A stretch of 64,000 nucleotides of DNA from Climacteris rufus (taxonomy: Eukaryota > Chordata > Aves > Passeriformes > Climacteridae): assembly GCA_013398175.1 (NCBI GenBank), contig VZRZ01000212.1:496001-560000 (forward strand), in the 5' to 3' direction. Under the pieces are notes generated by a model. That model was not told the DNA's origin and did not search any database. It saw nothing but the letters and a program-made list of their open reading frames with translations. A program made the position numbers and the translations under genes. Below are positions 26,737 to 37,832 of the stretch, piece by piece (positions within the stretch are counted from its first letter, which is position 1; each line of letters begins with the position of its first letter).

Positions 26737-28981
26737 GTAAGAAGGGGAGGGGACAAATGAAATTTAGGAATATTCTGTTTGGGCTATATTTGGAATTTTA
26801 TTTTTTTTTTATGTGACAAATGCTTAGATTAATATAAGTTATAAAAATGAACAACCTCTGTTTTCAAAGATGCTTGTGCTGTCAAAGAGAGAGCACTACA
26901 TCTAGAGTTTGTTATGCAGATTGCTCTGATTTGCTACATGGTAGCATGCAGTAATATGAAAGTGTAATGATTTTCTGCTGTATACATAAGTCTGCAAGCT
27001 TTACTGTTCAAAGTTTGGAAACAGTTATTAAAACATAGGTCAGTTTATTTTTCATACATTCATGGCTGATTTACCTCTTAAGTGTTGAAACATTAAATAT
27101 AGCTCTTTGTGAAGAGGACATGTATTTTTCCTAAGCTACTTCTTTCCTCTAGCAGTCTAAATCTCTGAGATCATAGTTCCTGTTTCCGATTTAAAACTGT
27201 CAGTTTGAGCAATCTTTCTCAGCTAGTAGATGTGTTCAGTTTTTTTCTCCTGTATATAACTTTCCTAACTATTCTGAAATAGAAATCTGTAGGGAGAATA
27301 TTTCACATAAACTGAGACTTAGTTAAAATAATGTCTTCATTTTTATTTTAAATTAAATTGCCTTTATCCTTAGAATATTTTTCTTACTTCTTCTCTGTCT
27401 CAAGTGGAACATAAGTTCTGAAGTTTTGGAGTTTCATTACTGTAGAAAAATGCATTACATGCTAATTTTAAGGAACAAATTTAGGTAGATTAGACTGTGA
27501 TTACTGTTCTCTCAGTAGTATTATTGGGGAAAAAAGGCTACACAAATGCCTACAGAATGATTAGCAAAGATTCCTCAGCCTTTCATACTTCAAGTTCTCA
27601 CCCAGAATCTAAATGGTATTTTAATTTCCTGGGAATACAAACTGAAATAAGTTTGATGCAGTGTGGTTAACTATTGAACAGTGTTAATCAAACTGGTTTA
27701 GGGGTTTGGTTTGGTTTGATTTTTTTTCTGTTGCAAGTTCTTTTGATGTTCTGTATACGTGAATCAATTTTGTTTGTAAGCTTGCATGTTCAGAAAAGTT
27801 ACACCAAATGTATATAACCAAGGAAATCAAATGTCAACTGTGATAATGGCAAATTAAACTACACTTTCATGTGAGTAGCAGAAGGACAGCTTTCCCAAAA
27901 CTCTTAATTTTTTTGGTTCTATTTCAGAAAAGTCACAGGGTGGTAATACTTAAAAAGAACAAAAGCATTAAAAAACAACCTGAAAGCAAGCAACAAAACC
28001 AGTGACACTGTGTAGATATTTGTATTTGTTCCTTTAGTTGTATTAGCATTGAGAAAAATATTTGAAGCTAATAGAAGCATCTGTATTACACTTAATATTT
28101 TTAAACTCTAAAGGTATCTTGGACAAACAAAATCAGAGATTGTTTATAGTAGTTATGTATTTTTAAATTTGTTAACTTTTATTTGAAAGAGAGCATAGAT
28201 GTTTGAATCCATATTTTTCCTTTATAGAAGTTTAGAGCATCAAGTTCCCTTAGTGCAGATAATTCAGCTGAACTTTTTTTTTGTTGCATCTGCAAAAGCC
28301 ACAAATGTCAAAGTGTGGGAATTTTACACGTGCACAGAGCTCCCAAGAGGAAGGAAATGAAAATACTACATGTGCAACTATCTGTAACACTGTGACCAGT
28401 TGCAGTGTAATGATGTCATCTACAGTGTTTTGTCCCAGGCAGAGAACTGATAGAGCCACGGGTTTGGATTTCAGTAATTTGACAATCAGTAATGTGCAAG
28501 AATGCAGCCAGGTATTAGGAGGTAAAGGTAATGTCTGCAAGGAATTGGATGCAAGCAAGACAGATTGTTAGAGCATCATATGTAGTGCTTAGACCCACAC
28601 ACTTATGCTATATATTATTTGAATATTTTCTCTTGGATTAGATTTTCTGTGATCCTAGGCTGAGATAAGGTTCTTTAGAGCTTTATGTCTGCTTAAGCAT
28701 TGGAGGTTGCTTGATAAACACCTGGAGAGAACTTTCAGCGGAGCTTCCTGCTAGTACACACCAAAACTACCTAGTGAAACAAACTATCAGGGAGCAAGTG
28801 AGGACTGTCATGTTTGCGTCAAAGCTTTTCTGCTGCTCTAAGCAAAAAATACAGTGTAGCCATAGAAAACCAGATCCAGAGTTTGGCTATAGTGGCATTT
28901 CAGTTTGTGGGTATTGCTGTGCAGGCATTCTTCTGCAAGTAGACAAGTATTTAAAATGATATATAATATTATATAATATAT

Positions 28982-29340
28982 TGTGGAGGGCTGTGAGCCC
29001 CTGGCACGGGACCTTTCTGCACACCCCTGGAGGAGTGAGACCTGAGGGCCAAAAGAATCTCCTCAGGCATAAAGAAACCTTCCTCACACTCAGGGTGAGT
29101 TCAGAGGCATTCCCAATGTGCTTTGTTTCTTTATGGTAATAGCCCTTACCCCGTTGGCCAAAGGATTTCCATCCCACCCCCTACTTTCCCCATAAAAAGC
29201 CCCTGTTTGTGCCACCGAGTTCAGTCAGTCTCGTTCCTAGCCACCCCTTTGAGGATAGCTTACAATAAAGGCTACCTGTGGAACTGCTATACGAGACTCC
29301 TCTCTCTCTCCGTGCTCGAGTCTGCCTTGGGTGATTTTAT
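28982..29340 (+). repeat. ERV-type solo LTR, sense to PUDP
   Basis: It starts TGTGGAGGGCTGTGAGCC directly after an AT-rich palindromic stretch. It holds a TATA-like ATAAAAA at 29192-29198 and AATAAAGG at 29264. U5-like CTCTCTCTCCGTGCTCGAG follows, running into GCCTTGGGTGATTTTAT. The layout is U3-R-U5 with no internal genes. The 3' border is unclear because a degenerate 15-base repeat follows it. Confidence 0.75.
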
Positions 29341-29400
29341 AAGAGCGGCATTATAAGAGCTGAAATCACAAGAGCTGAAACCACAAAAGCTGAAATCACT
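29341..29400 (+). repeat. Short degenerate tandem repeat beside the LTR
   Basis: Successive units of the form AAGAGCTGAAATCAC recur about three to four times, with variants such as AAAGCTGAAATCAC, immediately after the LTR at 28982. Whether they belong to the element or arose at the junction is not clear. Confidence 0.7.
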
Positions 29401-30076
29401 TGCAGCTGAAATATTGCAATTCTTGTTGAAATCACTGGTCGCTTAGGGACATTGCCAGGGCTCCTGGAAGGGCTGTTCCCTGCAAGACACTCTTTCCAGG
29501 AAAGCCATGGCACACCGGGGCTAATCAGCATCGGAACCTCACAGCAGCAGTATATGATATCTGCTTTACTGTCATTGAAGGATGTCATAATTACCCATCT
29601 TGAAATTTCTTAAATGTTGACCTTTTGATTTGTAGTCTTTGGTTAACTAGGAACTTAATAAGCATAATGATGATACCACAGCACAAGAATTTGAAACAAG
29701 ATACACCCTTAAAATTTAGCCTCGGTCTTCTATCTTGTGATGCATGAACCATCATATGAACTTCCAACACCAGTAACAATGCACATATAAGTAGTTAATT
29801 AAATCAGTCAGGTAATCAAAATATGATCTGGAGATTAAATACTAGAAATTTTATATTTTACTGGGTTTTTTTAATATATTCCAAATTCTGCTCTCAAATG
29901 CACAGATGCAACTTGAATTAAAACCGTCTGGAGTTGTGCATATGTAGAAATAATGTGTTATTGAATATTATAGAAATTTCAGGCCACAATGTTCAAACCA
30001 CTGTGTTCTTTTTCATGCATTTTATTTAGATGAATGAAAAACACTTTTCATAGTATTTCATTTTGGATTCTGATCA

Positions 30077-31040
30077 GGGAATACTTAAACAAACTGGACG
30101 TGAGTAAATCCAGGGTCTCTGATGGGACATACTCTCAAGTGCTGAGGAAGCTGGCAGATGTCGTTGAAAGACCGCTTTCCATAATCTTTGATCAATCATG
30201 GCCATGGGAGAAGTGCTTGAAGGCTGGAGATGATAAATGTCACTCCTGTCTTGAAGCTGGGCAAGAAGGAGGACTCAGAAAACTACAGGCTTCTCAGTCT
30301 CACCTCGATCTCTAGAAAAAGATGATGGAACTAGTCCTGAAAACCATTTTTGGGCACAGTAAGGACAAGTAAACCATCAGGAGTAGTCAGTATGTCTATT
30401 CCAGGGGAAAGTCATGCTTGGAAAATCTTCACTGACTTGTTTGATGAAGTGACTGGCCTGGTGGACAGGGTGAGAGCAGTCTGTTGTCTACCTGAACTGT
30501 GGTAGTGCCTATGAAACTCTCACCCATATGATCCTCATAGAGAAGCTGTGGATGAGCAGACTGTGAGGTGTTTTGAAAATTGGCTGAATGGCCAGGTCCA
30601 GAGGGTTGTGATCAGTGGCACGAGTCTAGTTGGGTGCCAGTGATTAATAATGATGATTAGTAATTCCCCAGGGTGAATGCTGGGTACAGCCCTGTTTACC
30701 ATCTTCTTTAGTGACATGGTGCGAATGAAGAGAATGCTCAGGGGAGGTCTTATTAATGTGTATGAATACTTGAAGAGAACTATAAAGAAGAAGGAGCCAG
30801 ACATTTTTCAGTGGTGTCCAGTGACAGAACCAGAGCAATGGACACAGACATACGCAGGAGACTGTCTGAGCTCAGGGAAGCTTTTTTTTTTCTGTAAGGA
30901 TGGCCAAGCACTTGTGAAGGTTTTCCAGAGAGGTTGTGCAGATACTTAAACTTTGTCTGGACACAGTCCTGTGCAATGGAGAGGATTGGACCAGATGAGC
31001 TCTGGAGGTCCCTTCCAGTTTCACTCATCTTGTGATTCAT
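30077..31040 (+). repeat. CR1 LINE copy with internal deletion
   Basis: It runs from ORF2-like sequence (AAACTGGACGTGAGTAAATC) to the CR1 tail (GAGCTCTGGAGGTCCCTTCC, then TTGTGATTCATTG). Around 30718-30730 it jumps from the block equivalent to the finger region of the reverse transcriptase to AGAGAATGCTCAGGGGAGGT, which lies some hundreds of bases further on in CR1. The ORF has several stops, so it is a dead copy in the same orientation as PUDP. Confidence 0.88.
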
Positions 31041-33116
31041 TGTTTAACTTCACACATTTGATCTGGGAAAAAAAAAAAAGGAAACAAAAATATTTTTGCT
31101 AAACATAATTTTTCTGTTTCATTTTAATTTATAGGGCTCACATTATTTAAAATCATACTTTTGTAATTTATAAATGCTAGAATATAAATTTTTTATTTAG
31201 AAGAGTTCATAATAACCTGGTCAATTGTGTGTATTTGTATATAATATATATATATCTATATCAACTATATTTTCAATACTATCTTGAAGAAATTTTGTTT
31301 CATAACAACAAAAATGGTATGCAAATAAATTTATTTTAAATATGGCTCTAACTCAGAGATTTTCTGACATCCCCATGCCAACATTTGTACATACTTCAAA
31401 TATACTTCTGTCATCAAAACCACACAGATTAATTATCTTCCTACTTAAGGGTGTTGAGGGCTAAGGCATTTCTTTCCGGTATTTTGATTGATTTGCATAT
31501 AGCTTTTCTGTAAAATAAAGGACATTACTAGTAGTTTAAATGCAAATAAATCCATTCATGTCCACTTTTTAAACAGAGGGATAGGTTGTAGTAATACCAA
31601 TGGTCATAACTCTCTTCTAAAGAATCAATCTGTTCTATTTAAAAAGTTCCAAGTGATATAAATCATTGCCTTAATTTAAAACACTATTTCTTTGCAGTTT
31701 CTTCCATTTCTAATTAATTAATTGATCCCATAGTTACAAATAATCTCTGTACCAAATCTAGTGAGAGCTCATTAAAATTTTTTCAGACTGATTAAATGGC
31801 ATTACGATTTATGAGTCTCAGTGGACATTTTGTCATAGAACAGAGAAGTTCAAAGAGAAATTTTCTGTGACTTTTTGCTACAGATGATGTAGTGAAAGAG
31901 CAGTAGATTTAGAACATTATGACATTCAAATATCTTATAATTTTATTCTATATTGTACAGCTAAAACAGGATGAAAAAGGCTGATTTAGCACTTAACATG
32001 ACCATTGTTATTGTGAGATTTTGTTAAAAGGATGCTAAAACCTTTTTTTTCTTTATTATCCCCTTCATTTTTTTTTCCTCTTTCTACCTTTTTTCCCCAT
32101 TCAACTCCACCATTTTAAGTGTATGCATATTTCACTTACTAGGGTTTTCAGATAAACAGGTATTTAATTAGTGATGTTTCTCTTATTCCTTGTGTATAGT
32201 TGGAGGTTTAATGTATTAGTACTTTATTTAAAGTACAGAAATTACAAACATGAACAGCCATTCTAGGTGGTGCACTGAGATGTAAAATGGAATACCTGCT
32301 GTTGAAATCACATACTTTAGTCATCATAAATCTGCCCCTTTTCCATTTTATAAATTAATTGGCTTACAGTCTTTCCTGAATGTTTACAATTCACAAATTT
32401 GTTATTTTAGAAATAACAAAAGCATTAAATGTAAAAACATAGACAGTTTTCAGCTTAGTTCAAATGTACATCAGTTAAAATCTACATCAGAACGTTGGCT
32501 CTAGTCTGTTTTTTGCATAGGCCTGCATTACCAATTTTTCCTCATCTGATACAGCTTTCTAAATAGCTGTTCATGGTATAAACCATTCTGATTTACCTAA
32601 GCCCTACTGTCTTATCTCCTTGGACTCACAGTTCTTACCAGCTATTTTAGCATGTTGTTAGATACTTTTTTTTTCCCAGTGGATATAACTTGCAATCATA
32701 ATTGTCAGAGTATACCTGACTTTTAAAGTGTTAGGCTGCATTCAGAAGGACAGATGACAAAGACTTTGTAGTTGATCACTGTTGTTCTCAGATACTTTGG
32801 CGTGACAGAAGCAGATACAGCATGTCAGTGGCTGCCTACTACATAGAGATCAGTGTTGCTCCACAAGTCTTTCTTGTTGATGGCACATTTTGAGTGAGAA
32901 AGCAGAATTTGATTTTTCTTTTCAGAAGCCACTTTACTTTTTTGTCTGTACTGATGTACCATTCATTCATTAATTCAAATTAGGCATTTGATGGGTTAGA
33001 GCCAGTAAAGAACCTCTTGTGTTGTCTGAATTATTGATGTCAACTCCAGTGTAGCCATGTGGTTAGTAGATTGAATGAAGGTCTGGGATGTTGTTATGAG
33101 AGTGAGAGACACCTAG

Positions 33117-33850
33117 ATGGATTTCAATTCTATTAGAGTGACCCGCACCTCAGAAACTCCATTACCTCTCTTGTTTGTTAGCGATGGAGATCAGGTCTAT
33201 TACAATATGATAGGTTTATTGAATAGACACAAGAAAACACATATGAAACTACAACTCCAATGGGCTTTTACTACATGGAATAACACAAAGAAAGCTACTA
33301 GTAAATTTAGTGCACAATAAAGGTATCTATATTATAGCTAGCCAAGGAAATGTAGAATTAGGAAGCTGATGCACCTTACCAATTAGCAGAGGTGTACAGG
33401 CGGTTTCCTATCTCTCAACTCCATGGAGAGAAGTAAATAAAGGAATCCAACGTCTCAGATTCCCGGAGAGAAACCTCTCCATACACTTCGGAAAGTATAT
33501 GAAAGATTGCTCTGCCAAAGGAAAAATACAGCCATCTTTTATAGTAAGTCAAATACTATTTGTCTGTCAGTCACAAATTCCAGCTTATCTTTTACATCCT
33601 GCCTTTTTGGGCCGAGGATGTTTATCAGCCCTTTCTGTGTGTCCCCTTGGTGCCAGGGGATTCTGGGGCTATCAGGAGAGCACACACTCCTTGGTTTATG
33701 CATCACTTCAAACAGATAAGCTCTTGTGGTGCCCAGGGGTGAAAGGTCCCAGCTCAGATGTTTGAGTGTTTCTGTTGTGTGTGGTTTCTTGTTGGGCTTT
33801 TTTTGAGATAATTCCCTCACTGCTTGCACAGAGTGCCACTTTGAAGTCCC
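33117..33850 (-). repeat. Probable antisense ERV-type LTR (boundaries uncertain)
   Basis: On the minus strand TATAAAAG lies at 33536-33543 and AATAAA at 33215-33220, about 320 bases downstream. This is an LTR-like arrangement with an unusually long R. The flanking GC-richer sequence up to about 34030 may be U3. No retroviral coding sequence is visible and the family was not identified. Confidence 0.45.
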
Positions 33851-34499
33851 TCATCTGCAAGGTTGTGTTCTGTCAGTGATCCCATTAGCCTTGCATCCTG
33901 TGCTGCACAGTGGCTGGCTCCTAGTCAGAGCAGGGAAGATTCTCCTGTGGCAGAAGTGTGTTGTGGTGGGGATGGTGCATCCTGGGAGGTCGTGGGGCTG
34001 CTGAGCAGCTGGTTCAGTGCTAGGAGAGATTGAAACCACTGCTCCTGAGTACACACACCTTGCTTAAGTGTTTTGTAGCAAAAGCAGAGTTCAGTTCCTT
34101 ACCAAATTTAGATTATGTAGATTTAGATTACATAGATTTTGCTGTTACTGTACATGGAATGATTGAGAGGCAAATGAAGTATGCCCTATCATCAGTGTGT
34201 ATACGGATTAGTTCAGTTCTATCATATAAAACATGCCCTGAATTGTTGAAAGTGCATGGCAGGTGAAGTCCAAGGACCAAGCCAAGTCCAAGGAACCTCC
34301 CTTTTTCTGATTTTATAGCTTTTTGGATAAATGGTTTTTTTTGCTTTCATGTATACATCCAAAATTCCCCAGTCTCAACAGCTTGTGTCTTTTTATCAGG
34401 AACTAAACATATCTCACAGTTAGTATTTTGTAAAGTGTAATTGGAAAGTAGTTCCAGCGCATTTCTAAAATGCCAAGAAAAGTTCCCCATAGAGAACAG

Positions 34500-34770
34500 C
34501 AATCTGGGACTTTGTAGAGGACCAAGGCTTGCTGACTGGGGCTGCTCGTGAGAAAATCCTTCTTTCCCATGGGAGGTATGAAAAACAATAAGATAAGCAC
34601 CTGTTGTTGCCGTCCTTGTACGATATGTTTTGGATTAGGGTGGTGTAGAACCTAGCCAATCATATACCTGGGTTCCTACTATATAAAAAGGACAATACAA
34701 GAAACGGGGCTCGCTGGCTGGCTCTCGGATATCTGCAAACCAAGCTGTGTGCTGTCTCATTATTGCAGAT
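34500..34770 (+). promoter_or_regulatory. Promoter-like block, possibly an LTR U3/R
   Basis: CCAAT lies at 34656-34660, ATATAAAAA at 34681-34689 and GCTCGCTGGCTGGCTCTCGG about 30 bases further, in the spacing of a TATA promoter. No clear poly(A) signal follows within 300 bases, so an LTR assignment is tentative. It is in sense orientation inside the PUDP intron. Confidence 0.4.
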
Positions 34771-35699
34771 CGCTGCTACAGGACTTCTGTTTTCTTTTTA
34801 AAGCAGAGCAGAGGAGAGTTTTATCCTTGTTTTGTCCACTGTGTGGAATACTTCCTGAAAAAATTGAGGAAAGCATCTTTTTGAGCAGTTTTGAAGCTGA
34901 GAGATTCAGTCTTCCAGTCTTTGGTCTTCTTTGGGGATTGTCCTAGTTACCACATGATACATCATCTCCTTGCTCAGAAAGGTGCTTGACTAGAACTTTT
35001 TCCTGAATTCCTGAAGCCTTTACCTTTTTTGTTCTGCAATGTGACTGAAGACTTATTTCTAGATGGCAAGTTGTTTTTTGACAATTTAGTATATGTTGCT
35101 GGACTAGTTCTTGAATTCCTGCTACTATGGGGCACTATAAAAAAATAAACAGCATAACTTTTTTTTAATGTGTTCCTCTCCCTGCTGGAAAAGCTATTGA
35201 TTTGAGACAAACAATGGAGAAATTTAAAGGAATAAATTATTAATAAATTATACTTTTAAATTGTGTATTAAGCATTTTAAAGTAAGTAGGTATTGAAGAA
35301 TATTGTTTTATATGTTAAGACCTCCATCTTGAAATATTGCTAGGAGCTTTACAGCTTTGGGTGCAAAGATACAGCACTCTAGTGGAATGTACTTTTAATG
35401 TGATAGACTGCTGAACACTCTGTTGGCTGAATCCCACACGTTCCTCAGCTGCTACATAGTCTAAGCATGTGGGCCTTACTTGTGTCTCCCAGGCTGGATG
35501 ATGAAGTCTGTGGTTAGGAAGTTCGCCTTCCAGCTGTAGAGAAAAGAACATGAGGTATTTCCCCATGTCTCACTGTCTAGGACTTCTGAAGATCTACTTG
35601 TCACGAGGCACTGGTAGCAGGTGTGATGTTGGTTATAAATTCTTGTCAGGTGAAACGAAGGCAGTGGACCACGTGTCAGGGACCTTTTATGTTTTACTA

Positions 35700-35868
35700 T
35701 ACTGATGCCTAAAAGGCTAGCCCAAAAACTGAGGCCAGGCAGGAGTAAGGGAATAAAAGGTGGGTATTTATTTGAAGGGCCTTCAAAGGTACATTTAGGG
35801 CAGACAAAGCCCCCTCCTTGGGGCATCACCCAAAATGGACGACGAGTCACGAGTTCTCCACACTTTTA
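35700..35868 (-). repeat. Antisense ERV LTR fragment, interrupted by assembly gap
   Basis: The minus strand has AATAAA at 35767-35772. The plus strand reads GAAGGGCCTTCAAAGGTACA, GGGCAGACAAAGCCCCCTCC and CCAAAATGGACGACGAGTCA, which I recognise as the antisense of an avian ERV LTR family. The gap begins exactly at CACTTTTA, where the minus-strand TATA box (TATAAAAG) would be. Sequence after the gap is not clearly the same element. Confidence 0.75.
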
Positions 35869-35875
35869 NNNNNNN
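35869..35875. other. Assembly gap of seven N
   Basis: Seven unknown bases lie inside an LTR fragment. This may be a join between contigs with unknown missing length. Confidence 1.
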
Positions 35876-36384
35876 ACAAAGTGGTAGTGTTATGTCTATA
35901 GAAAACAGCAACCAACGAGATATAAAGCATACACACCAGACAATGCAGGATTTGAAAAATACAAGGGTTGAAACCTAAGGCAACAATACAGTCTTCTTAA
36001 CTGCAGCAACCAGCCCAATATTTAGACTCAAAAGGTATTGGCCAACAAGCCCTTGATTTTGCCCAGTAGTACACTCCATAACTCCCACAAAAAGCTCCTC
36101 AAAAGGTGCTGACTCACAAACAAGCCACTATACCACTACATAAAGGGAGTGAGTTGGGGTGGGAGGGACTGAACATGAGTCCCAAGGTGGAGCAGAAAGT
36201 TGGCACAGAACAGCACTGCCCCACCTCCATGGGACCCTCACTTTTGATCACTTCTCCTGTAGCAATACTCAGAATGTTGGAGACAAAGCATGCTTAGGTC
36301 TGGTCCCCTACGCTACTATACACAGGTATCTTTTCCCTAAATCCATTTTAGGCCACTATTTTATACTTAGAACATAATTAAATA

Positions 36385-36416
36385 GACTGTTTGTTTGTTT
36401 GTTTGTTTGTTTGTTT
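36385..36416 (+). repeat. (GTTT)n low-complexity repeat
   Basis: About seven units of a GTTT/TTTG tetranucleotide. Confidence 0.9.
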
Positions 36417-37322
36417 TCAGGTTTCTTTCAATTATCGTGGTCTCAGTTCCTGTGGTCGATTTGTTTCCTCCCTTTTCTCCTGAAGAATGTGTGCTTGTGT
36501 GTTCACACATACACACACCCACTCTCCCAACCTACCCCTCCCCATGCTGGCAGTCTTTATTATATATTTGTGGAAGAAAAATGAGATGTTGCATGGCTTG
36601 AAAGTAATTTAACTTTTAAGTGTTCCAGACATTGCCCTTGTTACTGCAGTGCATGTTTATTTATGGATGTATTTGTCTTACGGAGATGAAAAAAGTCATT
36701 GAAATTCCATGCAAAAAGTAACCTGGTCAAGGTTTGCTTCCACTTAAGGTATCTTAATGATTGTAAGAGGAAAGAAGGATTATAATTAGTTCTTAGTCTT
36801 TGGGGTACACTACTTGAGGTGGGTGGATAGGTAGAAATATTTTTTTTCCCTTGCATTTGTCTTGATAATGTATCAAGTAGCTGCTAAGGGACTTGATGAA
36901 ATGTGATGCAGAATAATAAATTATGCTCTGCAGCCTTCTTTGCTTCTACGTGAGGTGAGTGTTTAAGCACAAAGAGACTGGTACACCTCCAAATTCAAAA
37001 AGCATTATATTCAGATTAGCAGGTCACTGGAGATGCGTTACTAATTGTTTTAGGGAACTCATTATGGGTATTATCACATATTAATTATGCATGGGAAGTC
37101 GTGAAAAAGAGTGGGGAAATCCTTATTTTATGATAAATTGCTCACTGAGTTATCTTTTCTTTCTTTCAAGACCTTGAGCGTTTTCTTAGAGATGCCAAAC
37201 AGCAGTCATTGAATAATTAGATTTTAATTAACAAGACTTTTCACAAAAAAATGTTTTTAATGTCTTTTGAGTTATAGCAAGCATTAATAAATTCTCTTTC
37301 GATAAGATCTAGTTCACTGATC

Positions 37323-37832
37323 TGTTGCGGTGCCTCTGGGTGTGGCTGATGACCCGGCCCGGCCCCGCCGTGCCGCAGCCACCGGGGCCGGTCCTTCCCC
37401 CCCCACACGGTGCAGCCAGGAGTAGCAAGGCACGGGGGCTCCCCAGCCAGGGCGCAGGGGCTGTCCCCGCCCAAAAGGGGACAGCTCATTGGTTCCTGTG
37501 CCGGTGCGGACAGCCGGCTCATTGGCCGGCGCCCCTGTCAATCATTGTAATCCTCTGCAGTGATTGGCTCTCTCCTGACTGCCCATCCCTCGCCTCCGTC
37601 CTATAACAGATGCCCCTGACCGCCATTTTGGCTGTCTTTACCACACCCCCCTATGCTCCAGTAATAAAACCTTGCTGGCAATTAGCAGAAAAGAACCCTT
37701 TCTCGTCTCTTTACTTCCCTGCTTAAATTAAACCGCTGTGTGTGAACTAAGCCTAAACTCTGCGGGAGCTCTGATGCTCGGCTCGACTCTGTTCAGAGAC
37801 TGGGTGAAGCCGAAGTCGCTTTCTTCAGGACA
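37323..37832 (+). repeat. GC-rich ERV-type solo LTR, sense to PUDP
   Basis: The U3-like part begins TGTTGCGGTGCCTCTGGGTG and is strongly GC-rich, with many CpG, in an otherwise AT-rich intron. It has three ATTGG (inverted CCAAT) boxes at 37489, 37521 and 37563, a TATA-like CTATAACAG at 37601 and AATAAAACC at 37663. These are followed by R/U5-like sequence ending near GTCGCTTTCTTCAGGACA. The order matches an intact LTR with a promoter and poly(A) signal. No flanking internal genes were seen. Confidence 0.75.

Noticed and set aside
35705..35887. ORF reading across the assembly gap
   Set aside because: It includes unknown residues from seven N and lies in an antisense LTR.
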